From assembly GCA_002376845.1 (NCBI GenBank), contig DFOS01000019.1:89197-153196 (forward strand): 64,000 nucleotides of DNA, given 5' to 3'. Shown here in pieces: positions 40,866-50,093 of the stretch. Within the stretch, counting starts at the first letter, position 1. Every line of letters starts with the position of its first letter. The position numbers and the translations under genes are program-made. The notes below the pieces were generated by a model that searched no databases, was not told the origin of the DNA, and was given only the letters and a program-made list of their open reading frames with translations. Origin of the DNA: Bdellovibrionaceae bacterium UBA3535 (GTDB lineage: Bacteria > Bdellovibrionota > Bdellovibrionia > Bdellovibrionales > UBA840).

Positions 40866-43070
40866 TTAAAAATCAAATAAGCTTTTGCATTGTCCTACAA
40901 TGTAAATGACTTTTCCCTTAAATGACCACTTGGCATTAATCGTATCACTTATATTCTTACTAATACTATCATTGTCTGTTGAAATTCTTTGCGAATACTC
41001 AGCATTTGCTAGCGCATCTTTGTAGCTTTTGTCGATGCTATCTAGGTTTTTGAGTGCTTCTTTTTGGCGGATCTCTACAATCTTTTTTTCAATCGTATTC
41101 AGTGCATCCAAATGTTCCATATATGCATGATGATTCTCGGCTGTCATGCGTTTGTCATGTTGGTGCACAAGATTGGAAATGCCGTATTGTAGAGTCAGCA
41201 AAGATCTACGAATGTTGAGTTTTTGAAGATCGCCCCATTGCGCAAAACGGCTTTCCTGAAAGCGTTGGTCCACTTCATGATAATGCTCTGAGGCAGTTAT
41301 CAAGTGTTGGTTAAAAATAAAGTCCGCATAATAAAATCCATGTCCCTGATAGGGAACTCTCATTTTATTAAGAGCAAATTTCACTTTTTCATGGATGAGC
41401 ATAAGGTAGGGGATTTGAAAGGCTTTTCCTGCTTCCCATTGTTTGCGAAGCTCCAAAGCTTCTTTGAAGCCATTTTTTTCTGCATACCAGATGTTTGCGC
41501 GTTCCACAAAAGGAATGGCCGACCATAATAGTACGTCATCAAGGCCTATATTTGTGCCTTCAATCAATCGGAAAGAGGCATCGGCCATGGCGGCAATCTT
41601 TAAACCAAATAGTGATAGATAGAAAAACTGGTGCTCCATGGAAAATCTGGGCAAATTGATTTCGGCTTCTACTTGGCTTAGAGGCTTTCCAATTCCGGGA
41701 ATTTTCTCGACACTAGATTTCACCCCTTTTGGTAGGGAGAGCTTCGCAATATTTAGTATTCCCAAGTTTTTACCATGCTTATGTCGCATAAATGGTATGC
41801 GATAGATATGCGGTTTCATTAAGTTGTTGGCATAGTTAATGGCAATGTAGTTAAGGTGCGTAAACAATGCTCCTTGGTGGAAGGCAAATAAAGAAGAAAA
41901 GCCTTCTTTGGAGGCCCAATAAATGTAGGCAAAAGACATACTGTTAAACCAAGATTTGATTTGCACGCGATAATTATTTTTTGATACGCGCAACCAATTG
42001 CCATAAGTTTTTCCAAAGATTCCTAGAGTAACTCCGTAAATTACAGACAATGTGGCGATTTCAGGTCCACCCAAAAAGTAGGAGATAATCCCTTGCAGGC
42101 CACCAGCAGTAAGTCCCATATTTAAATCGGCCATGGTAGGACGTTCATAAATACCGCCCCAATAATGCTGCCACCATTCAAGGGACCTGGCAGTGGTTGG
42201 GCGTTTGTGCTTTTCTTTTTTAAATTGCCCATGGTCAATTTGAATCACAGTGGTATCGCGCCCGTTGATTTCACCATTCACTTTTGCAAGCTGCTGCATC
42301 CAGTATAGACTTTGCCTTTCTTCAGGGCTCATTTTCTCTATTTCAGCTTGTTTTTCGGGAGGGAAGTTGTCAGGGTGAGCGATGGCAGGCTTGTAATTAT
42401 AGGATTTGTATTTCGCGAACATCACCTGGTTATGAATATAGAATTTGCGTTGTTTGATTAACTCTTTAATGGTTTGTTTTTCTTCTCGGCTAATGTCTTG
42501 ACGCTGAAGTTGTTTCTCCAGGAATTCTATATTCATCTCCGGCGGAATAAAAATATAGTTGCGATTTGCACCAAAGTGCACAACTTTGGTGAAAATAACA
42601 GCATTTTTCCCCAGGCCAAAAGCATTTAACTCCGCCTTGCCTACGCCATCGATTGCAATGGATATTTTATTTTTGTATGCGCGAGAGGTGATCTGATCAA
42701 TCACCTCGGATTCGCCATAGGTTTTGATTCTATCTTTAAATTCTTGGTGCAATTTTGTAAGCAGGCCCATAATCTCCACGCTGACCTGTACCGGCCCGGT
42801 GAAGAGGCGTTTGATGTACTCAGTTTCCTCCGTGCTCAAATCGCGCACATCTGTATTTTCATTTAATTGGTTCAATTTTAGGGATTGGATGTTTTTTTGA
42901 AAGTGGTCGAGAATTTCTTGAATGTATTCTGGGGATTGGGATTTATGAGATAGTACTTCAGGATTTTTTGTATCATCAAGCTCAAGGTGTCGATTTGCAA
43001 GCAGTGGGGGGCTGAGCAAGGTTAAACATATAAAATATGTTATAAATTTCCTGAATTTCAAAGATCCCAT
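40866..43070 (-). CDS. large exported protein of unknown function
   Basis: A 734-residue protein with a signal peptide (about 1-25, FICLTLLSPPLLA). I recognise no family. The first ~300 residues are charged and helical with RQDISREEKQTIKELIKQ-type segments. A hydrophobic zone around 315-358 (GLQGIISYFLGGPEIATLSV) and another near 373-400 could insert in a membrane. The C-terminal part is helical. It is followed 14 bases later by the ITPA-like gene and preceded by 130 bases without a gene, so the two may form a unit. Confidence 0.7.
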   Translation of the reverse strand: MGSLKFRKFITYFICLTLLSPPLLANRHLELDDTKNPEVLSHKSQSPEYIQEILDHFQKNIQSLKLNQLNENTDVRDLSTEETEYIKRLFTGPVQVSVEIMGLLTKLHQEFKDRIKTYGESEVIDQITSRAYKNKISIAIDGVGKAELNAFGLGKNAVIFTKVVHFGANRNYIFIPPEMNIEFLEKQLQRQDISREEKQTIKELIKQRKFYIHNQVMFAKYKSYNYKPAIAHPDNFPPEKQAEIEKMSPEERQSLYWMQQLAKVNGEINGRDTTVIQIDHGQFKKEKHKRPTTARSLEWWQHYWGGIYERPTMADLNMGLTAGGLQGIISYFLGGPEIATLSVIYGVTLGIFGKTYGNWLRVSKNNYRVQIKSWFNSMSFAYIYWASKEGFSSLFAFHQGALFTHLNYIAINYANNLMKPHIYRIPFMRHKHGKNLGILNIAKLSLPKGVKSSVEKIPGIGKPLSQVEAEINLPRFSMEHQFFYLSLFGLKIAAMADASFRLIEGTNIGLDDVLLWSAIPFVERANIWYAEKNGFKEALELRKQWEAGKAFQIPYLMLIHEKVKFALNKMRVPYQGHGFYYADFIFNQHLITASEHYHEVDQRFQESRFAQWGDLQKLNIRRSLLTLQYGISNLVHQHDKRMTAENHHAYMEHLDALNTIEKKIVEIRQKEALKNLDSIDKSYKDALANAEYSQRISTDNDSISKNISDTINAKWSFKGKVIYIVGQCKSLFDF

Positions 43071-43200
43071 GACATAGTTTTAACTGTCAGCACGTCGTAA
43101 AATCGATAAAAACTTTCTAGGGGGAAATATTTATAGGGTCTGTAGCCTGACCAGGCAGTTAAATTCGTGATCCAAGCTACTTACAAATAATACGCTAATA

Positions 43201-43716
43201 TTAGTAGGTAGACATGTCTGCTTTTAGCCACCATTTCTCGGTGTCGATTTTATTTTCATCAATGTAATTTTGTGGGTTTCCGTCAAATACAACAGCATTG
43301 GTTGGAGTTTCTTCGATTTTCATGGACGTAACGTAATAATCCTCTTTGAGCTCGTCTAAAAATGCCGCTAATTTGGCCTTGAATAAAACCGCTAGAATTT
43401 CGGTTGTGGGGTCCCCCGGTGTCACCAATAGGCGACCTTCTGGATTGTCTTCTCGTAAAAAGTTTAATAGTGGGTCTTTTGAGTTAACAAAAAATGCATG
43501 ATCTACATGCTGGTCAATCCATGCATGCCACTTGGTTTTTAGTTCCTCAAAAGATTTGAGCATATTGGTAGCCGAATGCAATTCGGGCTTTTCCTTGCTG
43601 ATGCAGGCTTCTACAAACCAGGAGTGACCATGTGGTTGGGCACACTTCGAGCTGCGATTGGCTTTTTCATAAAAACGATGTGCTGCCTCAAAACGTCGGC
43701 GAAAAATAATTTTCAT
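43201..43716 (-). CDS. queD: 6-carboxytetrahydropterin synthase / PTPS-family protein
   Basis: A 171-residue protein from ATG at 43716. The zinc-binding histidines are in FEAAHRF and PHGHSWFVEA, with a Cys in KCAQPHGH at the catalytic position. VDHAFFV and PTTEILAVLF (Glu) follow. QueD converts dihydroneopterin triphosphate to the queuosine precursor. folE2, which makes its substrate, is at 52.3 kb; other queuosine genes are not seen. About 30 extra C-terminal residues exceed the usual 120-140. Confidence 0.87.
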   Translation of the reverse strand: MKIIFRRRFEAAHRFYEKANRSSKCAQPHGHSWFVEACISKEKPELHSATNMLKSFEELKTKWHAWIDQHVDHAFFVNSKDPLLNFLREDNPEGRLLVTPGDPTTEILAVLFKAKLAAFLDELKEDYYVTSMKIEETPTNAVVFDGNPQNYIDENKIDTEKWWLKADMSTY

Positions 43717-43753
43717 GTACAAGCTTTTAGCAGAGCCGGGCTTGCCTGTCTAT

Positions 43754-43777
43754 CTGCGGAAAAGGTAGCTGACACCT
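43754..43777 (-). repeat. 24-bp direct repeat, copy 1
   Basis: CTGCGGAAAAGGTAGCTGAC followed by ACCT, identical to 43816-43839, 62 bases apart start to start. It is followed by two tandem copies of GACACCTAAAAA (43771-43782, 43783-43794). Confidence 0.85.
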
Positions 43778-43790
43778 AAAAAGACACCTA

Positions 43791-43817
43791 AAAAAAAGCC
43801 CAGCTAAAAGCTGGGCT
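43791..43817 (-). terminator. intrinsic terminator of the subtilase gene
   Basis: Reading the minus strand: stem AGCCCAGCT/AGCTGGGCT (43817-43809 and 43805-43797), three-base loop, then a run of T's (43796-43791). It lies 29 bases after the subtilase stop and separates that gene from queD. Confidence 0.9.
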
Positions 43818-43839
43818 GCGGAAAAGGTAGCTGACACCT
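43816..43839 (-). repeat. 24-bp direct repeat, copy 2
   Basis: Identical to 43754-43777. With the following bases it can also fold, AAAAGGT and ACCTTTT around a seven-base loop. Reverse complement related to 37098-37121. Confidence 0.85.
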
Positions 43840-43845
43840 TTTGCC

Positions 43846-45354
43846 TTATTGGCAGAATGGTAGGTCAGGTTGGATTCCACAAATGATTTCACATAGTTGT
43901 GGATCACCTAGTGGACACTCTCCTGGAGGAGTAGGGCCTCCGCCGCCGCCATCATTGCCAGAGCTTTGGCCAACGATGAAATCCAGCGTTTCTAAGCTAT
44001 TGCCCTCAGAATCCTTGGCGCTAATGCGGGCTTCTCCCTTTGCCTTAGCCGTAACTAGTCCTGTCTCGCTTACACTTAAGATGGCATCATCGGATGAAGC
44101 AAAGCTAACAGCGCCCTTAGCATTCATCACATCCAGTTGTACGGTTTCATTTAGATCCAAGGCTGCGGCCATGGGCACAACTAGCATTTTCTTCTTTTGC
44201 AAAGCTTCCACTGCAGCAGCAGCATCCACACGGCAGTTACAAGCGGTTTCGATATTTACTTTTGCGCCGGTGGCTTGCAGTAAGGCACGAGCTTGCGCAC
44301 CAGTTAACTTAGGATCTACTGATTTTAATAGTCCTACGATACCGGAAACCAAGGGTGTTGCCATGGAGGTTCCTGACAAGTTGCCATATTTGTTACCTGG
44401 CAAAGTGCTCATAATATTTAAGCCTGGAGATGCTAGGTGAACCGTGCGCTTTCCATAGTTGGACCAGGAAGGCTTGCTGTCATTTACATCAGAGGCAGCT
44501 ACGGAGATTGTATTAGCAAATCCAGCATTGGCAGGATAAACTTCTGTTTTGTCGTTGTTGCGCCCATCATTGGCTGCAGCAGCAACAAAAATTACGCCGG
44601 CTTTATCGGCTCTTTCCACAGCTTCTACCAAAGCTTTTGCGCGGCCACGATCAATGGTTGCGCCCCAAGAAGCGGAAATAATATGGGCACCATTTTCGAT
44701 GGCATAATCGATGGATTTAATACCGCCCATCAAATCGCCAGAGCCATCAGCTCCTAAAAAGCGAATGGGTATGATGCTCACATTGGGTATAGCGCCAGCA
44801 ATACCGCCATCAACTTGACCATTGCCTGCAATGGAGCCTGTACAGTGAGTGCCGTGTCCAGGGTTTCTGGCACCAGTCTCATCCATTGGGTCATTGTCAT
44901 TGTCACGAAAGTCATAACCTTCGACCATATTTGTTGATAGCGACTCATGGCTATAATCTACGCCTGTATCGATAACTGCGATACGTACTTCTTTGGAACC
45001 CTTACCAGCCAGCTGCCAAGCCTTTTCTAAATTGACTTTTTGGTTGGCCCATTGCTCTTTAAGATTTTTTAGATCTGTAAGACTTAAGGGTTGTTTGGGC
45101 TTTCGGATTTCGAAGTTCTCTGTAACATATTCCACATTGGGATCTGCCATGATTTCCGCTAAAATCTCAGCCTTATTTTTTTCGGGTACATCTATTAATG
45201 TCAATTTACCCACAGGATGGCGGTCTTTTACCATGACGCCCAATGTGGCAAAGGTCGACTTTTTATAGATGTCCTTTTGTTTAACAATGTATTCGGCTGC
45301 ATTTAATTGTAGGGCGAATACGACGAACGATAGAATAAGAAGAATTTTCTTCAT
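43846..45354 (-). CDS. secreted subtilisin-like serine protease (S8)
   Basis: A 502-residue exported protease (signal about 1-19). An I9-like inhibitor propeptide (about 20-85) precedes the S8 domain with the triad D129 (IAVIDTGVDYSH), H167 (NPGHGTHCTG) and S330 (LSGTSMATPLVSG), plus the oxyanion Asn in AAAANDGRNN. A C-terminal Big2-like Ig domain (about 390-460) follows and a Gly/Pro linker leads to a final Cys-rich tail (ECPLGDPQLCEIICG). It should be an extracellular protease. A terminator follows. Confidence 0.92.
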   Translation of the reverse strand: MKKILLILSFVVFALQLNAAEYIVKQKDIYKKSTFATLGVMVKDRHPVGKLTLIDVPEKNKAEILAEIMADPNVEYVTENFEIRKPKQPLSLTDLKNLKEQWANQKVNLEKAWQLAGKGSKEVRIAVIDTGVDYSHESLSTNMVEGYDFRDNDNDPMDETGARNPGHGTHCTGSIAGNGQVDGGIAGAIPNVSIIPIRFLGADGSGDLMGGIKSIDYAIENGAHIISASWGATIDRGRAKALVEAVERADKAGVIFVAAAANDGRNNDKTEVYPANAGFANTISVAASDVNDSKPSWSNYGKRTVHLASPGLNIMSTLPGNKYGNLSGTSMATPLVSGIVGLLKSVDPKLTGAQARALLQATGAKVNIETACNCRVDAAAAVEALQKKKMLVVPMAAALDLNETVQLDVMNAKGAVSFASSDDAILSVSETGLVTAKAKGEARISAKDSEGNSLETLDFIVGQSSGNDGGGGGPTPPGECPLGDPQLCEIICGIQPDLPFCQ

Positions 45355-45470
45355 GGAACCCCCCTCCTTGTGATTACCATGAAATTATTAACGCAATATT
45401 TACATGGATTGTAAAAGGAAAAACATGGTTTTTTTTGCAATTCGTTAGAGGAAATGCTTATTTTCGTCAT

Positions 45471-46076
45471 ATGAACGATGTTTTTCTTAAATTTTCCTAC
45501 CACCCAGTGATCAAGCTGCCGCAACATTATGCAGTTTTTGACTTTTCTAATAGCACCAAGCAAGAAAAAAACGAATATAAGTATAAGGACACTGTATACG
45601 GAGTGGGAAAATACAATGAAAAGCGCCCAGGCATCTATACAGGCCCCCAATATGAAAAACAGAATCGCTTCATTCATATGGGCATTGATATTGCGGCGCC
45701 TGTGGGGGAGGCCGTCTACGCGTTTTTTGCCGGCCAGATCCATTCTTTTACATATAATGATGCGCCCTTGGATTATGGCTACACCTTGATTACGCAGCAT
45801 GATCTTGCTGGTAAGACCTTATATGCCTTGCATGGACATTTATCAAAAAAGTCGCTGCAAAATAAAATTCCTGGGCAAAAGATTCAAGCTGGTGAGGTCA
45901 TTGCTTATTTAGGCAATGAGAAAGAAAACGGCGGTTGGCCGCCGCATTTGCATTTTCAGTTGTCGTGGCTCGAGCCGCAAGACTGCGATATGCCAGGCGT
46001 AGTTAGTGAGGCCGATCACGCACAAGCACTTAAAACCTACCCAGATCCGCAATTGGTTTTAGGAAAACTTTACTGA
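45471..46076 (+). CDS. M23-family metallopeptidase
   Basis: A 201-residue protein from ATG at 45471, with a possible TTG start at 45435. It has the LytM/M23 zinc site: FIHMGIDIAAP (HxxxD), then LYALHGHLSKKS and PPHLHFQLSW (HxH). M23 enzymes cut peptide bonds in peptidoglycan cross-links. No signal peptide is visible in either start version, so it may act in the cytoplasm or use another route. The 3' end overlaps the convergent ADA-like gene by seven bases. Confidence 0.87.
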   Translation: MNDVFLKFSYHPVIKLPQHYAVFDFSNSTKQEKNEYKYKDTVYGVGKYNEKRPGIYTGPQYEKQNRFIHMGIDIAAPVGEAVYAFFAGQIHSFTYNDAPLDYGYTLITQHDLAGKTLYALHGHLSKKSLQNKIPGQKIQAGEVIAYLGNEKENGGWPPHLHFQLSWLEPQDCDMPGVVSEADHAQALKTYPDPQLVLGKLY

Positions 46077-47293
46077 AACATGAGTTCACAGCGCAGCTTT
46101 TGATAGCGCTGTTTTTTTTGCTCTACAAAATTATGAACATAAAGTCTGTCCAGTTTAGAAGAAAGTCTGCGAGCTGTTTTAGTGATGGACTTTAATTGCG
46201 AGTGGTAGCGAGCACTTTCTCCTAAAATTCCGCCACCATCACTTCCCAAATAAATTTTAAATCCGTAAGAGCGCAGTAGTGCCAGTTTTTTTAATAGATC
46301 AGAATTTGTTACATTGGTTAATAAGTGGTTGGATCTGTAGGCATAGTCAAAGGTGATTTCCATATTCAAACGCATCAGGGCGTTGTTGATCAGAAAGAGT
46401 TGAAAAATTTGACCTTCACTTAAAGTGGCGAAGTGACCAAAACGAATTTGCATTTTTGTTTCTAGCGGCTCGCTTTGTAGGCTTAAGCTATCGAGAAACG
46501 ACCAAAGTGCGCGGTAAAAGCCACGACGTGATTCTGTTTCAAATGCATGAATTTTAAAGATCTCCGCGCCCGCAGAAGAAAGGCTTTCAAAGATCTGCAT
46601 TAAACGGTTTTCTAGCAACACTATTTCTTTTAGACTCAAATCCTTGATGGCCCCATCAAGACTACCGGATAGGTCTATGCCGCCAGAATATTCGCGTCCT
46701 GTCATATTTGAGACTAAGTGCAATTTATTTTGAAACTTTTTTTCGGAGTCATTAAGGAGCTTTTTTCTCGGGTAGGAGTAAAGCACATTCACCTTTGCCC
46801 CTTGCTCCATAAAGTTGCGATAGATTTGTGGTGCGTGATTTTTAAAGAAAGTTGCTGAGGTGGAAAGTTCTACATAGCTTTTGTCCGCAATAGGTAGCTG
46901 CTTTAAGGTTTCTTGAATGGCAAGCTCTAAGAAACGATCAAAGTGTTTGCGGTCTTGCTTTAGTAGGCTTTTAAATAAATTTTTTCTTACTGCCTCGACA
47001 AAGCGGTAGTGTTCGGTGTCGAGAGATCCTTTATCTGTAAATTGAAAAAAACTACGGGTGTGAAGCTGATTTGGACCGCTTAGGAAGGTGACTACGTTTG
47101 GGGAAATGGCACTCTTGTTTGTTGCATAATAGTTTTCCGTCCAATCTTTTAAAGACAGGCCATAAGTTTCGCTATAGGCTGTTTTTAAAGCGTCATAGTG
47201 GAACCAAAGATAAAAATGCTCATGGTGATTGGCTGCCATAAGACTTCGAGAGAAACTGCAAACTAAAAGGCTAAGTATAAGTAATCTTTGCAT
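46070..47293 (-). CDS. secreted adenosine-deaminase-like protein
   Basis: A 407-residue exported protein (signal about 1-20). The order of motifs follows the adenosine deaminase amidohydrolase barrel: GGIDLSG (204-210), KIHAFE (247-252, His249 where HAGE is usual), RFGHF (284-288, for RIGHG), FDYAYRSNHLL (315-325, for the SN-segment) and GSDGG (350-354, for TDDP). The first HxH metal pair is weak or lost (LWFHYDA). This makes activity uncertain, though ligands H249, H287 and D352 remain. Secreted ADA-like proteins are known in eukaryotes (ADGF/CECR1). Confidence 0.65.
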   Translation of the reverse strand: MQRLLILSLLVCSFSRSLMAANHHEHFYLWFHYDALKTAYSETYGLSLKDWTENYYATNKSAISPNVVTFLSGPNQLHTRSFFQFTDKGSLDTEHYRFVEAVRKNLFKSLLKQDRKHFDRFLELAIQETLKQLPIADKSYVELSTSATFFKNHAPQIYRNFMEQGAKVNVLYSYPRKKLLNDSEKKFQNKLHLVSNMTGREYSGGIDLSGSLDGAIKDLSLKEIVLLENRLMQIFESLSSAGAEIFKIHAFETESRRGFYRALWSFLDSLSLQSEPLETKMQIRFGHFATLSEGQIFQLFLINNALMRLNMEITFDYAYRSNHLLTNVTNSDLLKKLALLRSYGFKIYLGSDGGGILGESARYHSQLKSITKTARRLSSKLDRLYVHNFVEQKKQRYQKLRCELMFQ

Positions 47294-47489
47294 GAACGGA
47301 CATTCCCTTAGGCTGGATTTATGATGGGAATTGAATTCAATGTAAAGCGGCTCTTGGGGTAAAGGTATTCCTTACATGGCGTTAACCAGATATTATACAC
47401 TTTGTTAGAGAAAGGTTAAATCACTAGGCTTTCTTTGCATCACAATAAATCTATGCTTAGCCTTCTTTAAGACGCCAGGGGAGGGAGTC

Positions 47490-48374
47490 GTGATTCATCT
47501 GTTATTTGTTTTTTTATCGTTAGCCTACAGTCAAAATTTAGTTTTTAGTGCGCTTGGGGATACGGGAATGGACAACTCGGGTCAGGCCATTGTGGCCGAG
47601 AACCTAAAACTAGTCTGTCAGCAAGAAAACTGTAATTTTGGTCTTATGCTGGGAGATATCATTTATAAAACCGGGCCCAAATCGGCCGAAGATGAGCAGT
47701 TTTACCACAAGTATGAAAAATATTATTCTGACTTAGATTTCCCCTTTTACTCTGTTTTAGGAAACCACGATTATGGCTTGCTAGCCCGCTCTTATAAAAA
47801 AGCCGACTATTACTTAGAGTATGCAAAGACCAATCCACAATTTCTTTTGCCTAATTTGTATTATTATTTTGAAGCAGGTGATGTGCTTTTTATTGCTTTG
47901 GATACCAATCGCATTATGAACGGTAAGCTTATTAAAGAGCAAGCAGCCATGATCAAACAAGCTTTGAAAAACTCGAGCGCTAAATGGGTGCTTGTATACG
48001 GGCATCATCCGTATTTATCTAATGGCCCACATGGAAATGCGGGGAGATATGAGGACCTACCTTTGCCGCCGGTACTTTCTGGCAAGCGAATTAAGAAATT
48101 CTTTGATCAGCATTTGTGCGGGAAAATGGATGTTTACTATTCGGGGCATGATCATAGCTTGCAAATACTGCCTGGCAATGAGGGTTGCGCTGCTGACTTT
48201 GTTGTCAGTGGGGCTGGGGCAGAGGCTTCTTCGTTGTTTGATCGCAATCCTGTTTATTTCATGGTAAAAGAAATAGGTTTTGTCTTAACAAAGGTCTACG
48301 ATAATTATTTATCATTGGAAGTAAGGGGTATTGAGGGTAGTATCTTACATACCCATGAAATCACAAAAGATTGA
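47490..48374 (+). CDS. secreted calcineurin-like phosphatase (purple acid phosphatase-like)
   Basis: A 294-residue exported metallophosphoesterase (signal about 1-14). The dimetal motifs are complete and in order: ALGDTG, MLGDIIY, LGNHDYG, VYGHHPYLS and YYSGHDHSLQ. The arrangement GDTG...GNHDY is close to purple acid phosphatases. It probably releases phosphate from organic phosphates in the periplasm. The start is GTG at 47490 after GGGGAGGGAG. It overlaps the next gene by 20 bases. Confidence 0.9.
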   Translation: MIHLLFVFLSLAYSQNLVFSALGDTGMDNSGQAIVAENLKLVCQQENCNFGLMLGDIIYKTGPKSAEDEQFYHKYEKYYSDLDFPFYSVLGNHDYGLLARSYKKADYYLEYAKTNPQFLLPNLYYYFEAGDVLFIALDTNRIMNGKLIKEQAAMIKQALKNSSAKWVLVYGHHPYLSNGPHGNAGRYEDLPLPPVLSGKRIKKFFDQHLCGKMDVYYSGHDHSLQILPGNEGCAADFVVSGAGAEASSLFDRNPVYFMVKEIGFVLTKVYDNYLSLEVRGIEGSILHTHEITKD

Positions 48375-49296
48375 CACCGTATTTTTAGATCGCGCAACAC
48401 TTGGCCCAAGTGATTTATCGCCTTTAGAAAAATTAGTAGGCAGCTTAAAAACCTACGAAATTACCGACGAAGAAGATGTCGCATCTCGCATCCGTAATGC
48501 AGAGGTTGTCATTACCAATAAGGTAAAGTTAAACGGTAAAAATTTGCTCAAAGCCAAGCGCTTAAAACTGATTTGCTTGGCGGCTACAGGTACCGACAAT
48601 GTCGATTTGGATTATTGCCGCGAAGCAGGCATTCTTGTAAAAAATGTCAGTGCTTACTCTACTACTAGTGTAGCCCAGCATACTTTGAACCTACTTTTAT
48701 CCTATGTGCATAATAACCATTATTTTTATCATTACACTTCTAGTAAAGAATGGTGTCGCTCGCCAATTTTCACGCATTTAGAAAAAACTTTTTTCGAAAT
48801 TAATAACCAGTCATGGGGAATTATTGGTTTGGGAGCCATTGGGCAAAAAACGGCAAGCCTTGCGGAGGCCTTTGGTGCCTACATTTCTTATTTTACTTTT
48901 AGTGAACGTGAGTCCGAATACACAAAAATGTCTTTGGACTCACTTTTGGCTTCTTCAAAGATTATCTCGATTCATTGTAAGTATACAAAAGACTCTCATC
49001 ATCTTTTAAATCGTAATAATTTGAAATATTGTGAGCACAAGCCGATCATTATCAATGTTGCAAGAGGTGCCACTGTGGATGAGTATGCCATGGCAGAGGC
49101 CTTGCGCTCGGGTAGGGTTGAGGCCTATTTAACGGATGTTTTAAGTCAAGAGCCGCCAGCTGAGGATCATCCCCTGCTGGCAGAAGATCTTCGTGATAGG
49201 GTGATTATGACTCCGCATATTGCATGGGCCTCGGAACAGGCAAGAATTCGTCTGCTAAACGGAATTATCAATAATATCAAGGAGGCAATTTGCTAA
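48355..49296 (+). CDS. D-2-hydroxyacid dehydrogenase
   Basis: A 313-residue NAD(P)-dependent dehydrogenase from ATG at 48355. The nucleotide-binding loop is WGIIGLGAIGQKTASLA (GxGxxG), followed by NVARGATVDEYAMAEAL and the catalytic Glu/His region DVLSQEPP...MTPHIAWAS. CLAATGTDNVDLDYCRE is the substrate-side motif. Close relatives reduce hydroxypyruvate or glyoxylate; the substrate is not set by sequence. It overlaps the phosphatase gene and the MipA gene, so the three form one operon. Confidence 0.92.
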   Translation: MKSQKIDTVFLDRATLGPSDLSPLEKLVGSLKTYEITDEEDVASRIRNAEVVITNKVKLNGKNLLKAKRLKLICLAATGTDNVDLDYCREAGILVKNVSAYSTTSVAQHTLNLLLSYVHNNHYFYHYTSSKEWCRSPIFTHLEKTFFEINNQSWGIIGLGAIGQKTASLAEAFGAYISYFTFSERESEYTKMSLDSLLASSKIISIHCKYTKDSHHLLNRNNLKYCEHKPIIINVARGATVDEYAMAEALRSGRVEAYLTDVLSQEPPAEDHPLLAEDLRDRVIMTPHIAWASEQARIRLLNGIINNIKEAIC

Positions 49297-50093
49297 TTCT
49301 CTTAATTAGTTTTTTTGCTTTTTCACAAGCACCGCAAACTTTACCGAAGTGGGAGCTAGGCTTGGGCTATTTTTATGGTGATATCCCTGATTATCCAGGC
49401 AGTGAGGACAACACGGTTCGTGCCTTCCCCATTCCCTATTTTATTTATCGCGGAGATATTGTTCGAGCCGACCGGGATGGCGGCTTGCGCACTCGCTTTT
49501 TGCGGGGCACTTATTATGAATTGGATTTTTCCTTCTCTGGAGGATTTCCCGCGGACTCGCAGGACAATGCCGCTCGCCAAGGGATGCCGGATTTGGATTG
49601 GCTCTTTGAATTGGGCACTCAACTTCGTGTCTATTTGTTTACCGAATCCTATTTAAGAATGCAGATGCGCTTGCCAGTACGTGCTGTTTTTTCTACAGAT
49701 TTACGCGATACATCGCATGAGGGTTTTACTTTTTCTCCAGAGCTGCGCTGGGCTTTTCCAGGTTTTCCTTTTTCCAATCAAATTTTTAATTTCACTCTTA
49801 CCCACGAAAATGCCACTTCCGAGTTGCACAGATATTTTTACAATGTTCCGCAAGAATATGTAAGTGCTGAGCGTCCGTTCTATTCCTCGGAGCGAGGGCA
49901 TATTGGGGTGAGCTATGGACTAAGTCTAATTACAAGGTGGAAAAGTCTTGCTCTATTTACCGGCTTTCGCTTCACGGACTATAAAAAAGCAGAAAACCGC
50001 GATAGTCCCTTGCACACCACAGATTACAATCGATCCTATTTTGCCGGTATTATCTATAGCTTTTATCAATCCGATGCCCAGGGTAGTCGCTAG
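49290..50093 (+). CDS. MipA/OmpV-family outer-membrane protein
   Basis: A 267-residue barrel with signal peptide (about 1-14). The MipA/OmpV signature is near the start: LGLGYFYGDIPDYPGSEDNT, followed by FPIPYFIYRGDIVRADRDG. Alternating strands follow to the C-terminus. Family members scaffold cell-wall enzymes or serve as porins. The start is TTG at 49290 with AAGGAGG upstream, overlapping the dehydrogenase stop by seven bases. Its stop abuts that of the convergent barrel gene with no gap. Confidence 0.9.
   Translation: MLILLISFFAFSQAPQTLPKWELGLGYFYGDIPDYPGSEDNTVRAFPIPYFIYRGDIVRADRDGGLRTRFLRGTYYELDFSFSGGFPADSQDNAARQGMPDLDWLFELGTQLRVYLFTESYLRMQMRLPVRAVFSTDLRDTSHEGFTFSPELRWAFPGFPFSNQIFNFTLTHENATSELHRYFYNVPQEYVSAERPFYSSERGHIGVSYGLSLITRWKSLALFTGFRFTDYKKAENRDSPLHTTDYNRSYFAGIIYSFYQSDAQGSR

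Noticed and set aside
43841..44440. 199-residue open frame antisense to the subtilase gene
   Set aside because: Low-complexity Ser/Ala/Pro composition and full overlap with a clear S8 protease; a shadow frame.
45351..45800. 149-residue minus-strand frame across the M23 gene start
   Set aside because: No motif, overlaps a convincing M23 peptidase and the subtilase promoter region.
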